Positions 21,816-35,710 are shown, counted from the first letter of the stretch. The stretch: DNA of 64,000 nucleotides from Eledone cirrhosa (GCA_964016885.1 OZ024740.1:299695617-299759616); one strand, 5' to 3'. The notes: a model not told the origin generated them from the sequence alone. Numbers and translations are program-made.

Positions 21816-23357
21816 AGAGGGGAAAGTTTACTTACCTTCCGGGTTCTTGTGAAGGTCGGGTTGTTCGACCTCCATAGTTGGTGGGGTTTCTTGAAGTGGA
21901 TTTTACGTTCGGGGTTCCCACGTCCCGAGGAAAGCTGTCTCGTATTTCTTTGAATATATCGAGCGACATTCGCACCAGAACCAACTCTTCCGGCACGCGA
22001 AATGTGCACGATTTAAAAATTTCCCCCTCTTTTTGTATATTTTCATTTCGTGCTACGAGGGCCATCAGTTCCTTGTTGACCCTTCTGACGAGCACGAAGT
22101 TTTGTATGTTTTGTTGGTGTGATTTTATTTGATTGCGTGGCTGTGGTGGTGATGGTTTTTGTGGTTTTTGTGGTTTGACAGCTTTCCTCGTTTCCCCCCT
22201 GGGTGGTCAATGTTAGGGGTGGTCTTTCTATTGGCGTTGTTGTTGCTGGTTTTGCCGGTGCTGGTGTTGGTTGTGGTCCTCCCCCCAGCGCCGGCAGCAG
22301 TGGAGCCTTTCGACCCCTTGCCTCTTTCAGCAGTTGAGGGTAGAAGGCTCGCAAATGGGTTTTTTCCCCACAAACAAAATACTGCGGCCTTTTGCCTTCG
22401 GTCATAATGTGAATGACCGTCCCATTCTGAAGGCGGATGTGGTCCGGGATTGTCTTCACATTCTCGGGCCTGATCTGGAGAAGGATCTCCAGGTCAACCC
22501 CGGACCAGTCCTCTCTGGCCGTTCTGTTCACTTCTATATGGACGGTATCCGTCCCCTCCACAATCACACATCCCAGAAGCCACTACATCTCAAGTCCTGG
22601 TGGGATTCTGGGAATGCGGAGACGGGCCGTTCTTTTTCCCATGTGGGAGGGGTACATTATGACCTTACTGGTTTTGCAAGGAGTCATAGCGTGTTTCAAA
22701 GCGAGGGCTTCTGACTTGAACAACACCGAAATGGTGCCGTAGTGTCTGCCCCTCTCTATGTCTCCGGTGTCTTCTCTGATGCACCTCAGCGCGACTTCAA
22801 AATCTTCTTGTGGGATTAAAGCTGACCTTTTGGTTTGTGCTGAGATGCATCTATAATGCACCGTTCTGCGCTCCACTGCCTGGGTCAACTGTTCATCTTT
22901 GTTTGAGAGCTCCATGTTGAAGCATGGCCTCTTTTTTGCTGCTGCCGCAGCGAAAGTAATCTTCTTGTTTTCGTTGGGGTTGTCGTTGTTGTTGTTCTTG
23001 TTGGTGTTGTTGTTAGCACTGTCGCTGTTATCATTGTTGTCTTTGTTGCTACCGTTGTTATCGGTGCAGTTGGTATTGTTGGTGTTGGAGTTGTCACTAT
23101 ATGTTTTCATGTTAGTGGTGTTGATATTGTTGTTGCATTTTTTTTTTTTTTTTGTTAACTGTATTTTCGTTGTCCCTGTTACTGTCATTTTTTTTCAAAA
23201 TTAGAGTTTTCATTGGTATAATGTGTGTCTTTGTTTACATTATTTGTGGTGGTATTTGTGTTATCAATTTGTGTTAATTTCGCTGTAGCGCTCCTCTCAA
23301 CTTCTACGTCGTTGTCGCTCGACAGCCGACATATCGCTGGGGGGCGTGGCTCAGCCA
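21816..23357 (-). pseudogene. ORF1 of Tx1-like copy C, frameshifted
   Basis: The ATG at 23357-23355 opens 'MAEPRPPAICRLSSDND'. A frame change leads to an Asn/Thr-rich low-complexity stretch (about 23190-23000), then a conserved segment with 'ITFAAAAAKKRPCFN', 'VALRCIREDTGDIERGRHYG' and 'RLRIPRIPPGLEM', then (22567-22043) 'VDLEILLQIRPENV' and a zinc-knuckle-like 'YFVCGEKTHLRAFYPQL', where Tyr sits at two expected Cys positions. The C-terminus is Pro/Thr- and Lys-rich. ORF1 proteins of this LINE type bind the element RNA. The knuckle damage and frameshifts argue against function. Confidence 0.75.
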
Positions 23358-23400
23358 TGTTTTTTTTTTCCGTAAATTTTTTAACATGTAAAACAGTTAA

Positions 23401-23428
23401 AATATTTGGGCCAAAAGGCCCAAATATT
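23401..23428. other. Perfect 12-bp hairpin just 5' of ORF1 in copy C
   Basis: 'aatatttgggcc' is followed by an AAAA loop and its exact reverse complement. It lies about 45 bp upstream (minus strand) of the ORF1 ATG, in the 5' UTR. Confidence 0.8.
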
Positions 23429-23562
23429 ATACTTTCCCCTTCACAGGGCAAAGTCTAAGGGCTTATATCCCTTACACAACAAGAAATATTTAACAACAAA
23501 TAATTTTAACAGGCAAATAAAGCGACTTACTGGGAGCGAGCAAAATACGTCCGCTTAGATCA

Positions 23563-23574
23563 ATAATAATAATG

Positions 23575-23604
<30 letters not shown>
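23563..23604. repeat. (AAT)n microsatellite
   Basis: About 14 AAT units separate the 5' edge of Tx1-like copy C from the RLE domain. Similar AAT tails end the LINEs at 24087-24105 and 25547-25559. Confidence 0.95.
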
Positions 23605-23608
<4 letters not shown>

Positions 23609-24105
23609 GAAAAATAGATGCAAATAGACCTGATATAATATTGAAGGACTTTAAAAAGAGGGTATGCCTGCTAATTGATATGTCTGTTCCAATAGACAAG
23701 AATGTATCTATAAAAACATTTGAAAAATTGACCAAGTATAAGGACCTGGAGATAGAAATTGGAAAAATGTGGAAATTGAGAACTAAAACAACACCAGTGG
23801 TTGTAGGCGCTCTGGGAATGATACCTAAGTGGTCTAATGATTACTTATCGCAAATCCCAGGAAACCCGAGTATAGGAGAAATACAAAAGATAGTACTAAT
23901 GGGAACTGCCCATATACTAAGGAAGATTCTGTCAATATGAGTACATCACAAGTCTAAACACTAAAGATGCATGTGTGAGTATGTATGTTCTTTCTTGAAC
24001 ATGGCGGACCTTGTTATCTCTTGAGGTCACTGGTTGTGACTTGGTGATAACTCGTATGAACATAAAGCAAGATAAATGCAACTGTAATAATAATAATAAT
24101 AATAT
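23605..24105 (+). pseudogene. R2/R4-like LINE, restriction-like endonuclease domain and 3' end
   Basis: The frame to 23940 encodes 'KIDANRPDIILKDF', 'CLLIDMSVP', 'FEKLTKYKDLEIEIGKMW' and 'TPVVVGALGMIPK', the PD-(D/E)xK endonuclease that nicks the target in RLE-type LINEs. The catalytic RPD and the following Asp (LIDM) are both present. It ends with 'GTAHILRKILSI' and TGA, then a 145-bp 3' UTR and an (AAT)n tail at 24087-24105. It is probably the 3' part of the element at 16735-19784, separated from it by Tx1-like copy C; about 25 residues expected between the knuckle and RPD are missing. It could instead be a separate 5'-truncated copy. Confidence 0.78.
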
Positions 24106-25546
24106 GTATGCAATTTGGTATTAGTAAGTGTGGAGTCCTTGTGATGAAGAGGGGTAAATTGAGCAGAAGCAACGGAATGCAGGTACCAACAGGTGAGATC
24201 ATAAAGGAAATTGACACTGAAGAAGGATACAAGTATTTGGGTTTTCTTGAGTCTGATGACATCAAGAACAAAAAAATGAAGGAATTGATTAGATCTGAAT
24301 ACATTCGGAGAGTAAGGAGCGTATTAAAGTCACATCTGAACAGTAGGAATGCGATAAGTGCAGTAAATTCCCGAGCTGTGTCTATTATTAGGTACAGCGC
24401 GGGAATTCTGCGATGGAATGTTGCTGAACAAAAAGAAATGGATAAGAAGACTAGGAAGCTATTGACTATCTACAATATGTTCCACAAGAGGAGTGGTGTC
24501 GATAGACTCTACTTAAGGAGATCTGAAGATGGACACGGTCTTATCAGCATAGAGGATTGTGTTCAGATGGAGAAAAACAACCTACACAAATACGTGACTG
24601 ATAGTAAGGAGCCAATGCCCAGAATTGACTGAAGGAGAGGACAATAGACCACGGGATGTCCAAGGAGGAAATAACAACAAGGAGAAAGAGCAGCCTTCAT
24701 GAAAAATCCCTTCATAGTACTTTCTTTGAGAAAACTGAATTCAGAGATCCGCAGACATGGAACTGTTTGAAAAGAGGAGACCTTAAAAAGGCTACAGAAG
24801 GAACGTTAATGGCTGCGCAAGAGCAGGCCCTCAAAACGAAGTGGTTGAAACACCATATTTACAAGTAGGAGGCTAGCCCACTGTGCAGGATCTGTAGAGA
24901 GAGAGAGAGAGAGAGAGGAGACTGTGGCTCACATTGTATCCGAGTGTAAACACCTAGCCCAGACTCACTATAAAGGCTGGAGACATGATGTGATGGGCAG
25001 GGTGATCCACTGGCACCTATGCAAAGTAAACAATTTACCACATTCTGAGAAGTGGTTTGAGCATAAGCCAGAGTCGTTGATAGAAAACAATCAGGTAAAG
25101 GTGCTGTGCGATTTTAGGATACAGACGGACAAGAAACTGGAACACAATAGACCTGACCTGGTGGTTTTAGACAAAGAAGAAAGATCGTGCCTTATTGTCT
25201 ATGTAGCCTGCCTATTTGACATGAGAGTGCAAGAGAAGAAGAGGGAGAAAATTAACCGATACCAGGACTTAAAGTGGGAGGTAAAAAGGATTTGGAACTG
25301 CCATGAAGTCAAAGTGGTCCCGATTGTCATAGGTGCACTAGGTACTATCTGAAAAAGTTTCCAGGGATGGTTACAGAAAATTGTCACCGCCCCGCTTTTT
25401 GGAACGCTTCAAAAGGCAGCTTGCTGGGAACAGCAAGAACCCTCCGATACGTCCTGAATATCTGAAGCTGCTGGTAGCGGCTTGATATTCATTTCAACAA
25501 ACTTTCCAGTTAAATAACATCAATGACTGAGACTCAAAAACAACGA
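24106..25546 (+). pseudogene. R2/R4-like LINE copy 2 (5'-truncated): thumb, zinc knuckle, endonuclease
   Basis: It starts at the end of RT ('FGISKCGVLVMKRG', 'EGYKYLGF'), continues through the thumb (24108-24632) and 'LYLRRSEDGHGLISIEDC', then a knuckle split by a (GA)n run at 24896-24917 ('LCRIC' in one frame, 'EETVAHIVSEC' in another), 'VIHWHLC', 'KWFEHKPE' and the endonuclease 'EHNRPDLVVLDKEERSCL' to 'VVPIVIGALGTI'. The second catalytic Asp region reads LIVY where copy 1 has LIDM, so the nuclease is probably dead. Stops occur at 24632, 24868 and after 25352. A 3' UTR with an AAT tail follows. Confidence 0.8.
24896..24917. repeat. (GA)n run inside the zinc-knuckle codons
   Basis: Eleven GA-type units sit between C-x2-C and the H-x4-C half of the knuckle and leave the halves in different frames. 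Confidence 0.85.
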
Positions 25547-25559
25547 TAATAATAATAAT

Positions 25560-25744
25560 AATTGTTTCTACTTTAGGCACAAGGCCAGCAAATTACCAGT
25601 GCATTACTGGTACTTTATTTTATCGACCCGGTACGGATGAAAGGCAAAGTCAACCTCGGCGGGATTTGAACTCAGATCGTAAAGGGACGTAACTATGCTG
25701 GAAAGCATGTCGTCCGACCCTCTACCGATACTACCAACCCACAG
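25560..25744 (-). mobile_element. tRNA-derived SINE, copy 5
   Basis: Same family, with tail 'gtagaaacaatt' running into AAT repeats on the left and head 'ggtagtatcggtagagggtc' at the right. It lies directly after the AAT tail of R2/R4-like copy 2, so the AAT run may belong to either element. Confidence 0.88.
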
Positions 25745-25746
25745 CC

Positions 25747-25774
25747 ATTATAATAATAATAATAATAAGAAGAA

Positions 25775-25807
<33 letters not shown>

Positions 25808-25880
25808 GAAGAAGAAGAAGGAGAATAAGAATAAGAAGAAGAAGGAGAAGAAGAATATGAAGAAGAAGGAGAATATGATG
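25747..25880. repeat. (AAT)n-(AAG)n microsatellite
   Basis: Trinucleotide array grading from AAT to AAG/GAG and ATG. The poly-Asn/Lys frame over it is an artefact. Confidence 0.93.
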
Positions 25881-25984
25881 CATATAGTCAAAGTACATTA
25901 CCTCGTGTAAAATAGGCTCCACGTATATGGGTAGTCATCTTCTTCTTCTTCTAGAAACATTTTCTCAAGATCCTCACCGTGTCT

Positions 25985-26550
25985 GTTTTTATTCACGATC
26001 GCATTATTTCGCTCTTTAACTATAACTAAGTGTCATGACCATAGCCGAGGGCAGGCAGGAACAACGAATTAAAGGCAACGAGGTCGGTTTACCTCCCACT
26101 CCCTTACTTTGATGACTGAGTGCAAACTCTTGCACATTAGAACACCGTGAACGCGGGGTCGAGATATCTGCACGTCTTCATCTCCTTCAGTCGAACTCCA
26201 CTAGCATGCAGAATTTACTGTGGAGGCTTTCTTGTGAGAACGAGTGTTTCTGTCTTCAACGCAATGACTTTTATTCCTAACATTGTAACACTTGGCAGCA
26301 AATATATCTAGGGCATATCGGTGATAACTTTCCGACGAGTTAGTTAACATCATGTCTTCTGCAAATCCAGCTGACGGCTCCTACACCCACCAATTGTGAT
26401 TCAATATCTAACCTAGCTGCGAATATCAATACTGTTCGCGGAGAATATGAATAGGAGATTTTTCAATATGCATCCTTGTCAGTTTTCGAAACCAGCATTA
26501 AATGATTTGGCTAGGTGTCAATAACAATTCGTAAACTTCTTGAAGATTAC
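25985..26550 (-). pseudogene. Highly degenerate LINE reverse transcriptase fragment
   Basis: On the minus strand a stop-corrupted motif B ('QGCILKNLLFIFS') near 26470-26435 is followed about 80 bp later by 'GFAEDMML' (a degraded FADD motif C) near 26360, then 'LDIFAAKC' and 'EMKTCRYLDPAFTVF' near 26170, in the order expected for RTE/L2-like RTs. Several stops and frame changes separate them. The clade is uncertain. Confidence 0.5.
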
Positions 26551-29339
<2,789 letters not shown>

Positions 29340-29710
29340 GAAAAGTGTGTAAGATGCTATACGAAACAGATGTTATACAGAAAAAGTTAAATTGGAAACA
29401 CACGGAAAATATATTTAAAGGAACTGTTTAACTTTTTTCTTCTTTGATCCGTCCAAGTGACATAGAGAAACAATTTTGTTTTTAAAAGGAGTTTTATAAT
29501 GTATACAAAATATAAAATATAACGGGTTTCGATGTATCGGTCTAATCCATCTTATCAAATGTTGAATATTACAATTAAAGAGAATTAAAAAGAATAAAAA
29601 AAAAAAAAATTAAAGTTAAGTGTTAAAGAAGGCCTGGCCTGTTCATCTTTCTTGTTCAGAAGATAGATGAACATTCTTCAACACTTAATTTAAGGTTTTT
29701 TCCAATTCCA

Positions 29711-29713
29711 CTT

Positions 29714-29790
<77 letters not shown>

Positions 29791-29834
29791 ATATAGATAT
29801 ATATACATATATATATATATAGAGAGAGAGAGCG

Positions 29835-29925
<91 letters not shown>
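29711..29925. repeat. Compound (CT)n/(TA)n/(GT)n/(GA)n microsatellite
   Basis: Several dinucleotide types alternate over 215 bp. Confidence 0.93.
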
Positions 29926-29926
<1 letters not shown>

Positions 29927-30247
29927 ATGTGTATTATTGGTTGTGTAAAATGGTCCAATACATTTTTGTTAGCAATATTTAGTTATCCACGCTTTTGTAT
30001 ATCTCCAATTACATTTATGGGAGCAGGTAGATGATGTAAAACGGATTATTTCTTTCAAAATAAAGATCTGAAGGCATGGTATAAATTTCCAATCATTTCA
30101 ATCACGACACATGTTTCAATAAGAGATAGATCGATTGTGCAGCCATGATCGATTATCACTGATCTAGTCAGGTGAAAATGAATTGTCTTCAAATCCTTGA
30201 TATGAGGGAGAAAATTAACGATGTACACTCACAGAGTTTAGTCCTTC

Positions 30248-30284
30248 ATATGTATATATATATATATATCTATCTATCTATCTA
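30248..30284 (-). repeat. TA and TATC tandem repeat at the RTE 3' end
   Basis: A short TA run plus four TATC units immediately follow the RTE stop codon on the minus strand, consistent with the 3' tandem-repeat tail of RTE LINEs. Confidence 0.8.
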
Positions 30285-32088
30285 AGTAAAATTCCCGAGA
30301 TCCATGGACGAGTTCTCTCCAGCGGTCTCTGTCCCTCATTATCGCTGCCATGTCCTGCGTCTCCAACAGACCAGTGTCTGTCCTTAGGGCATCAACATAC
30401 GTTAACCTTGGTCTTCCTCTTCTAGTGTGTCCATGTAGCGGCTCCCAAAGGAGCACTGAGTGCAATGTCAACTCTGGATGTCGGTGAGCATGTCCAGCTA
30501 ACCTCAGTCTCCTCTGTGTCACTTTTGAGCTGACTTTTGGGATGCTCCCATACAGCTCTGAGTTGTTCATCCTCAGTGTATACTGATTAATGTTCAGAGC
30601 CATCCTCAGCATTCTCGTGTAGCACCCATCCACCATCTGAGTGAGTTTCTTGGTCAGTGTCCAAGTCTCAAACCCATACAGCAGCACAGACTCCACTACA
30701 GCAATGAAGAGGCGGATTTTCAGGTCTCTACGAAGGTCCGACTTCCACACCGATCTCAAGATGTGGTACGCCGCCCAGGCCTTGCTCTTCCTCTCAACCA
30801 CATCATCTTCCGTATTTCCAATCTTTGCTCCCAAATACAGGAAGTCCTCAACCAATTCCAGTGGCTTCCCGCCTACATTAGTGATCCCCTCTGGCTTCTC
30901 AACATTCTCTACCAGATATTTTGTTTTAGTCTCATTCATTCTCAGCCCCACACTCATCGACACAGTCTCAACCTCCCTCATCAAATCATCTGAAACCTTC
31001 ACTTTTTTTTTTGTCACCAAAACTATGTCGTCGGCAAATTCAGCATCCGATACCTTTTTCGCCCTAACTCTCCTGCTCTGATCCGGTGCTACAGTAAAGC
31101 CAGAGTCCTGGTGTTTCTCCAGTGCAAGGCGCATACAATAGTCCACTACGATGATAAAAAGGTAGGGAGCCAATGTATCTCCCTGGAGCACTCCAGCAAG
31201 TATCTCAAAGAACTCTGTCATCCCATCAGGTGTAATGACTTGGGCTTTGGTGTTGGTGTAAAGCAGTGATATCAGGTCCACTCTCCTCTTGGGGATTCCA
31301 TAAGCCTGTAAGATCTTCATCAGGCAGTAACGGTCCACAGAATCAAAGGCCTTCCTAAAGTCAATGAAAACCATGACCGCAGGAAGGCACTTTACTCTAG
31401 CACCCTCTAATATCCTCCTCAGCATCAGGATGTGACTGGTGGTTGATCTACCCTCTCTGAAGCCGTTCTGGTTGTCCCTGAGCTTCTTCTCCGTCTCAGG
31501 CTGGATCCTGTTAAGAATCATCCTGTTGAGGGTCTTTGCCATAAGTGACGTCAGTGAGATCCTCCGGTAGTTGTTGGTGTTAGAGAGATCTTCCTTCTTT
31601 GGCACTGGGACGATGTTACTGATCCTCCACTGATTCGGGGCAACTCCTTTCTCCAGTGCCGCGTTACAGAACCCCAGGATGATATCAAAATCACACCTCT
31701 TCATCACCCCTGATGCCACTCCATCTTCTCCATGAGCTTTGCCTTCCTTGATCCTCTTCTTGGCTCTCTGAAGCTCCTCTCTGGTGAAGGGCTCTGTCTC
31801 AACATCCAGTTCCTCAAACAGCCGCCTGATCTCCCCAGTGCTCTGGGCTGTGGAGGGTGGCTCTCCTAGTAGGGTCCTAAAATGGTCTAGCCATTTTCTC
31901 TTCCTATCCTCGGGCCCCGTTCCCTGGATCTGACTCGAATACCTTCTCTTCCTCCCTGTGATCTCGTTGATGATCATCCAGCTCTCCTTACATCCAGATC
32001 TGTCAACCGCTCTCTCCATACTTCTGATCTTCTCTATCAGTGCCTCCTCTCTGACCTCAGTGTATTTCTTGCGGTATAGTTTGATGTT
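30274..32088 (-). pseudogene. RTE-type LINE reverse transcriptase, 5'-truncated
   Basis: An uninterrupted 581-codon frame from an internal ATG at 32019 (open back to a TAG at 32089-32091) encodes an RT: motif A 'VFIDFRKAFDSVD', motif B 'GVLQGDTLAPYLF', motif C 'DAEFADDIVLV', thumb 'VEDFLYLGAKI', and a C-terminal 'RLRLAGHAHRHPELTL' to 'DRDRWRELVHGSREFYLDR'. The motif style fits the RTE clade. No endonuclease is attached, so it is truncated, and the start is not a true start. The 3' end is followed by a (GATA)-type tail and TA repeats (30249-30284), as RTE elements often end in short tandem repeats. It is the best-preserved long frame in the window; catalytic ADD is intact. Confidence 0.85.
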
Positions 32089-32091
32089 CTA

Positions 32092-32990
32092 CCCTCTCTT
32101 CCCACTCTTTTCATTCTCTAGCAATTGGTTGGCAACTTGGTTGGCAGTGACTATTGGTGCTGCGGGGTTGCTTGCGGATCACCACGTAGCTTGTGAATAA
32201 GTGTACATGATTTCTTGCTATATTTTGACATGTCCATAGACTCAATACGAGCATTCCAGGTCTTGCTTCATTCTTGAGGAATGCTTTCCATCACCTTCTC
32301 TCCATGGGCAGTTGTTACTTCTGACAAAGGGGTCTGCTTTAAACTTGCTGATATAGTTGGCATAAATATATGAGTCCAGGGTTTAATCGTGGGTAACCAC
32401 AGTAAGTAAGGTATTCAATACATTAGTTGGCATAGAGTTCTGTACATTCCTTTGAAAATCCATGTATATATTCAACTCTACAACCTCGTGGAATATGTTA
32501 CTGAGCGGTTTTCAGCACCAGGTTAGCAAAGAGGTTGTAGTAAGTTATTGCTTGTTGGTATTATATGTTTGATCATCTCTTCGAGCTCGTTCGTGAAACA
32601 TTTCCAGTCTGTTTTCTTGTAGTTGAAGCACATTTTAAAAGGAAGGATGAATGGTTTCATTGATTAGGATCCCAATTGAACTGTGTTTGGTTGACACAAT
32701 CTATACGTGCTGCTTGTGACCATGGTGAGACCTGGGTCATAGCCACATTTCCAGCGAGCACTGAAAAATGAGTGTGGTAGCTTGGGGTCTTAGATAAGAC
32801 TAAATTGTTTAGTATCCTTCCAGTCTTCTACTGCTTCTCCATCCTTGTTCATTTCAGGGTAACCCAATTAGTGGTAGCTCATACTGCTTAATACAGCCGC
32901 ATTTCAGTGAGAAGACAATCATTTCCCATCCGACAAGCTATCTGTAGGGTAGACCTGAATATACAGCTAGCACTCTCGGGACCGTTTTTC
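32092..32990 (-). pseudogene. Jockey/CR1-like LINE endonuclease C-terminus and linker fragment
   Basis: On the minus strand, in shifting frames: 'DPKLPHSFFSARWKCGYDPG' near 32830-32740, 'NYKKTDWKCFTNELEEMI' near 32640-32570, 'REGDGKHSSRMKQD' near 32290, and 'APIVTANQVANQLLENE' near 32160-32110. These match the style of the endonuclease tail and the endonuclease-RT linker of jockey/CR1-like LINEs, rather than the RTE RT just downstream. The junction with the RTE frame is near 32090. Identification is by eye and tentative. Confidence 0.5.
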
Positions 32991-33589
32991 ATGAGAAAAC
33001 GTATCAGTTATTTATTGCATACCTCACAGTGCTTCATACTAACTATACTACTTTATAAACTCAATGAACATTAACAAAGAGAAGACAAGACAACGACGGA
33101 AACAAGGCAAAACGAAAAACAATCTTTTGAAGGCCAAACCTTAAGTTTTTAAAAATTATTTTTATTTATAAACAAAAGAGAAGAAACTCTAAAATCTCCA
33201 GAGGTTGATATGGGCTTTGGTAGTTTCGAACCTTAACAACGCTGGTCCAACCGCGGCCAAAGCGTCTGACATACCCAAAGCGCTGTCCATGGAGTAAGAG
33301 ACAAGACAAAAACAATAATTTTATAGAAATTAAGCTATATGTATACATACATTTTATGCAACGTCAGGGAAATTGTATTGTGATTTTTAATAGCACGTGT
33401 TTCATGAAATAAAAAGAAAAGGAAAGGAAGGAAAGAAAGTGGAATAAGGAAGGGAAAAAGTCAAGAAGAGAGTAAAATACCGCGTTGAATGTAAATCATT
33501 GAGATTATTGGAGGCGACGAGAAAACACGTACGTCAGAGATTAGTAAACGAAGGAAAAGTAACAAACAGAAATGTATATGTTCCAGGTG

Positions 33590-33790
33590 TGTCGCAAAAA
33601 AAAAAAATACTTCAAATCTAAACAAGAAATCATACGTTTTCCCCTTCGAAATAATCCCCCTCGTGTCTAATGTACTTTTCCATCCTTCTACCACGTCTTA
33701 ATGCACTTCTAGAATAATTCTCCCGGGATTCTCCGCAGCTGTGTCGTCATGGCCCTCCTGATGGCTTCCACGTCTTTTATCAGAATTGAA
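33590..33790 (-). pseudogene. Mariner-like transposase C-terminal fragment
   Basis: The minus strand encodes 'KDVEAIRRAMTTQLRRIPG', then after a break 'VVEGWKSTLDTRGIISKG', matching the order 'V.AI..A.T..L..IP' and 'W..R....G.Y..G' at the end of mariner/IS630 transposases. The catalytic DDE core is not present. An A-run and two frame breaks show decay. Confidence 0.5.
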
Positions 33791-33799
33791 CTCTTTCCG

Positions 33800-35240
33800 T
33801 TTCTTCTTTTCCCTCTATAGAATTAATGTTGTAAATCTCAGGCGGCATTGAACTAAATGTTCATATATGGAACCTCCTTATATATTAGATGGGAATAACC
33901 TGAGATGCTTTGCTATGCTTGATTTATAACTAAAGATGTTTCTCATATGGTGATGCCATGTTTGTCAGACAACGTATATGAAGAGCTATAAATCATTTTA
34001 CTTAAGATAGTGAATGTGATATTCTGCGAGATCATGTGACAATTTCGAGGTTTCATAGTAAAGATACAAATCCCAGGACAATTACCATATCCTACAATTA
34101 ATTTTCTCAGAAGATGAGATTCATTATAGTAATGATTATTGAGATGATATCTGATCAAATATGCTGTATATTAAGTGGAATTCAAATAAACAATTTCTGG
34201 TGAATAATAAAATTATGTTAGGATATTTCTGTACAAATTTTCATTGCTATTTTATATATGTTTTCCCCATAGGATAGAGTTCTATTAGCTAACATCTTAT
34301 CTGGGATTAACAATAACAAAATCTAGTCAACGAAGGCAATAACAGCCAACACAGTTCCTGTATATACAATGAGGCAACTGAGAGTACATTTAGTTCAGGA
34401 ACAGTCAGCAAAACAGAAATACAAAGGAAAAACTAATTCTAATTTTCCTTTCTATAGGGCTCAGAATGTCCAATGATTGCGTATTTTAGGCTTTATACGG
34501 AGGTAATCTTTGGTAGGAAACAAAGGATGAAAGGTTCATAAGAAAGACAAGGACAAAAATCTAACTTCAAAGATCAAAATATATATTTAAAGGAATTTCA
34601 AAGGATGAATAAATAAATAAATCAGATATGAAACACAGCACACAGTAACAGAACGGAGCGAACGGGAAGAGAGAAAGAAAGATTGTATACGTGTGTTTGT
34701 GTTTGTATGTGCGAATGTGTGTGTATATATAAACAATATCGTTCATGAAAGTAGATAAACAAGAAAAACACTTTTATACAATGTTGCTACAATACTCTTT
34801 TGACATACTGTTTCATTAATAATTTTCTTGTGACACATTCCAGTGCGAAGTGATAAAAATACACCGGAAAATAATTTTCCTTTCCTTGTGCGGATGTTTG
34901 AAGGAAAGAAGAGACAAAGAACGCCTAAGGAAATATTATAACTATGCTGGCGTCTTAATCAATACGCAGGATAAAACATGGAATCTGATTAGAATATCGA
35001 TGACTTGAATAAGCCTCAGGTGTACATGTTAGCGCTTCTAGCCTTTGATCCTGGTCAATGCATAACAAGTCATTGCAGTGTCTTCAATACAACATAAGAA
35101 ACGGGTTGTGGATTTTATTTTCAATGAAACATACGCTGTTATAATTATGAGTGTATTTATTCGGCGAATAATTGCTACACAACATCCAAATGACTCCGAA
35201 GTATATTCCAATAAATTCCAGTATGCGTGTTATTATATGC
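33800..35240. other. AT-rich DNA with no recognised feature
   Basis: No element ends, RNA genes or convincing coding sequence seen. Confidence 0.5.

Positions 35241-35243
<3 letters not shown>

Positions 35244-35318
<75 letters not shown>
35244..35318. repeat. (TA)n microsatellite
   Basis: About 37 TA units, bounded on both sides by 'tgcatg'. Confidence 0.97.
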
Positions 35319-35321
<3 letters not shown>

Positions 35322-35709
35322 TGCAAGAGAGAATGAGAAAGAGAGAGGAAGACAGAGAAATAAATATACATCTTGTATTAACATACATACGCAAATGTTT
35401 AGCATACATTACTAGTATTTCTAGATATATTCTTTGTGTTTGAGCATATATATGTATATATACGTATATATATATGCATGTGTATATTCAGTACTCTATT
35501 TTTCACACACACATATGCGTAAACGAATAGATAAATAAGTTCACAGACACACAGAATTACACGTATGATTTATATAAGTATGCACAGAGGATTGATACGA
35601 ATATAGTTTTCATATTTTTGTAATTATTTATATCTTCCTGGTCTAGAAATTAATGCATGTGTATATTTAATGGTGTACTCTATATGTATCTATTTAGAAA
35701 CGAATGTCT

Positions 35710-35710
<1 letters not shown>

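Larger units (their letters stand above)
19785..23560 (-). mobile_element. Tx1-like non-LTR retrotransposon, copy C (3' end missing)
   Basis: Minus-strand order is 5' UTR (about 23560-23358), ORF1 (23357 to about 21815), ORF2 (21800-19785). The 3' quarter of ORF2 and the 3' UTR are absent, which is unlike ordinary 5' truncation of LINEs. An internal deletion of roughly 0.6 kb joins the linker directly to RT at about 20690-20700. The left edge abuts the R2/R4-like zinc-knuckle region; the right edge abuts an (AAT)n array and an RLE domain. Confidence 0.82.

Noticed and set aside
22899..23204. Plus-strand leucine-rich frame resembling a membrane segment
   Set aside because: It is antisense to the Asn/Thr-rich low-complexity part of ORF1 in copy C.
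25695..25910. Asn/Lys-rich coding frame
   Set aside because: It is a translation of the (AAT)n-(AAG)n array at the SINE edge.
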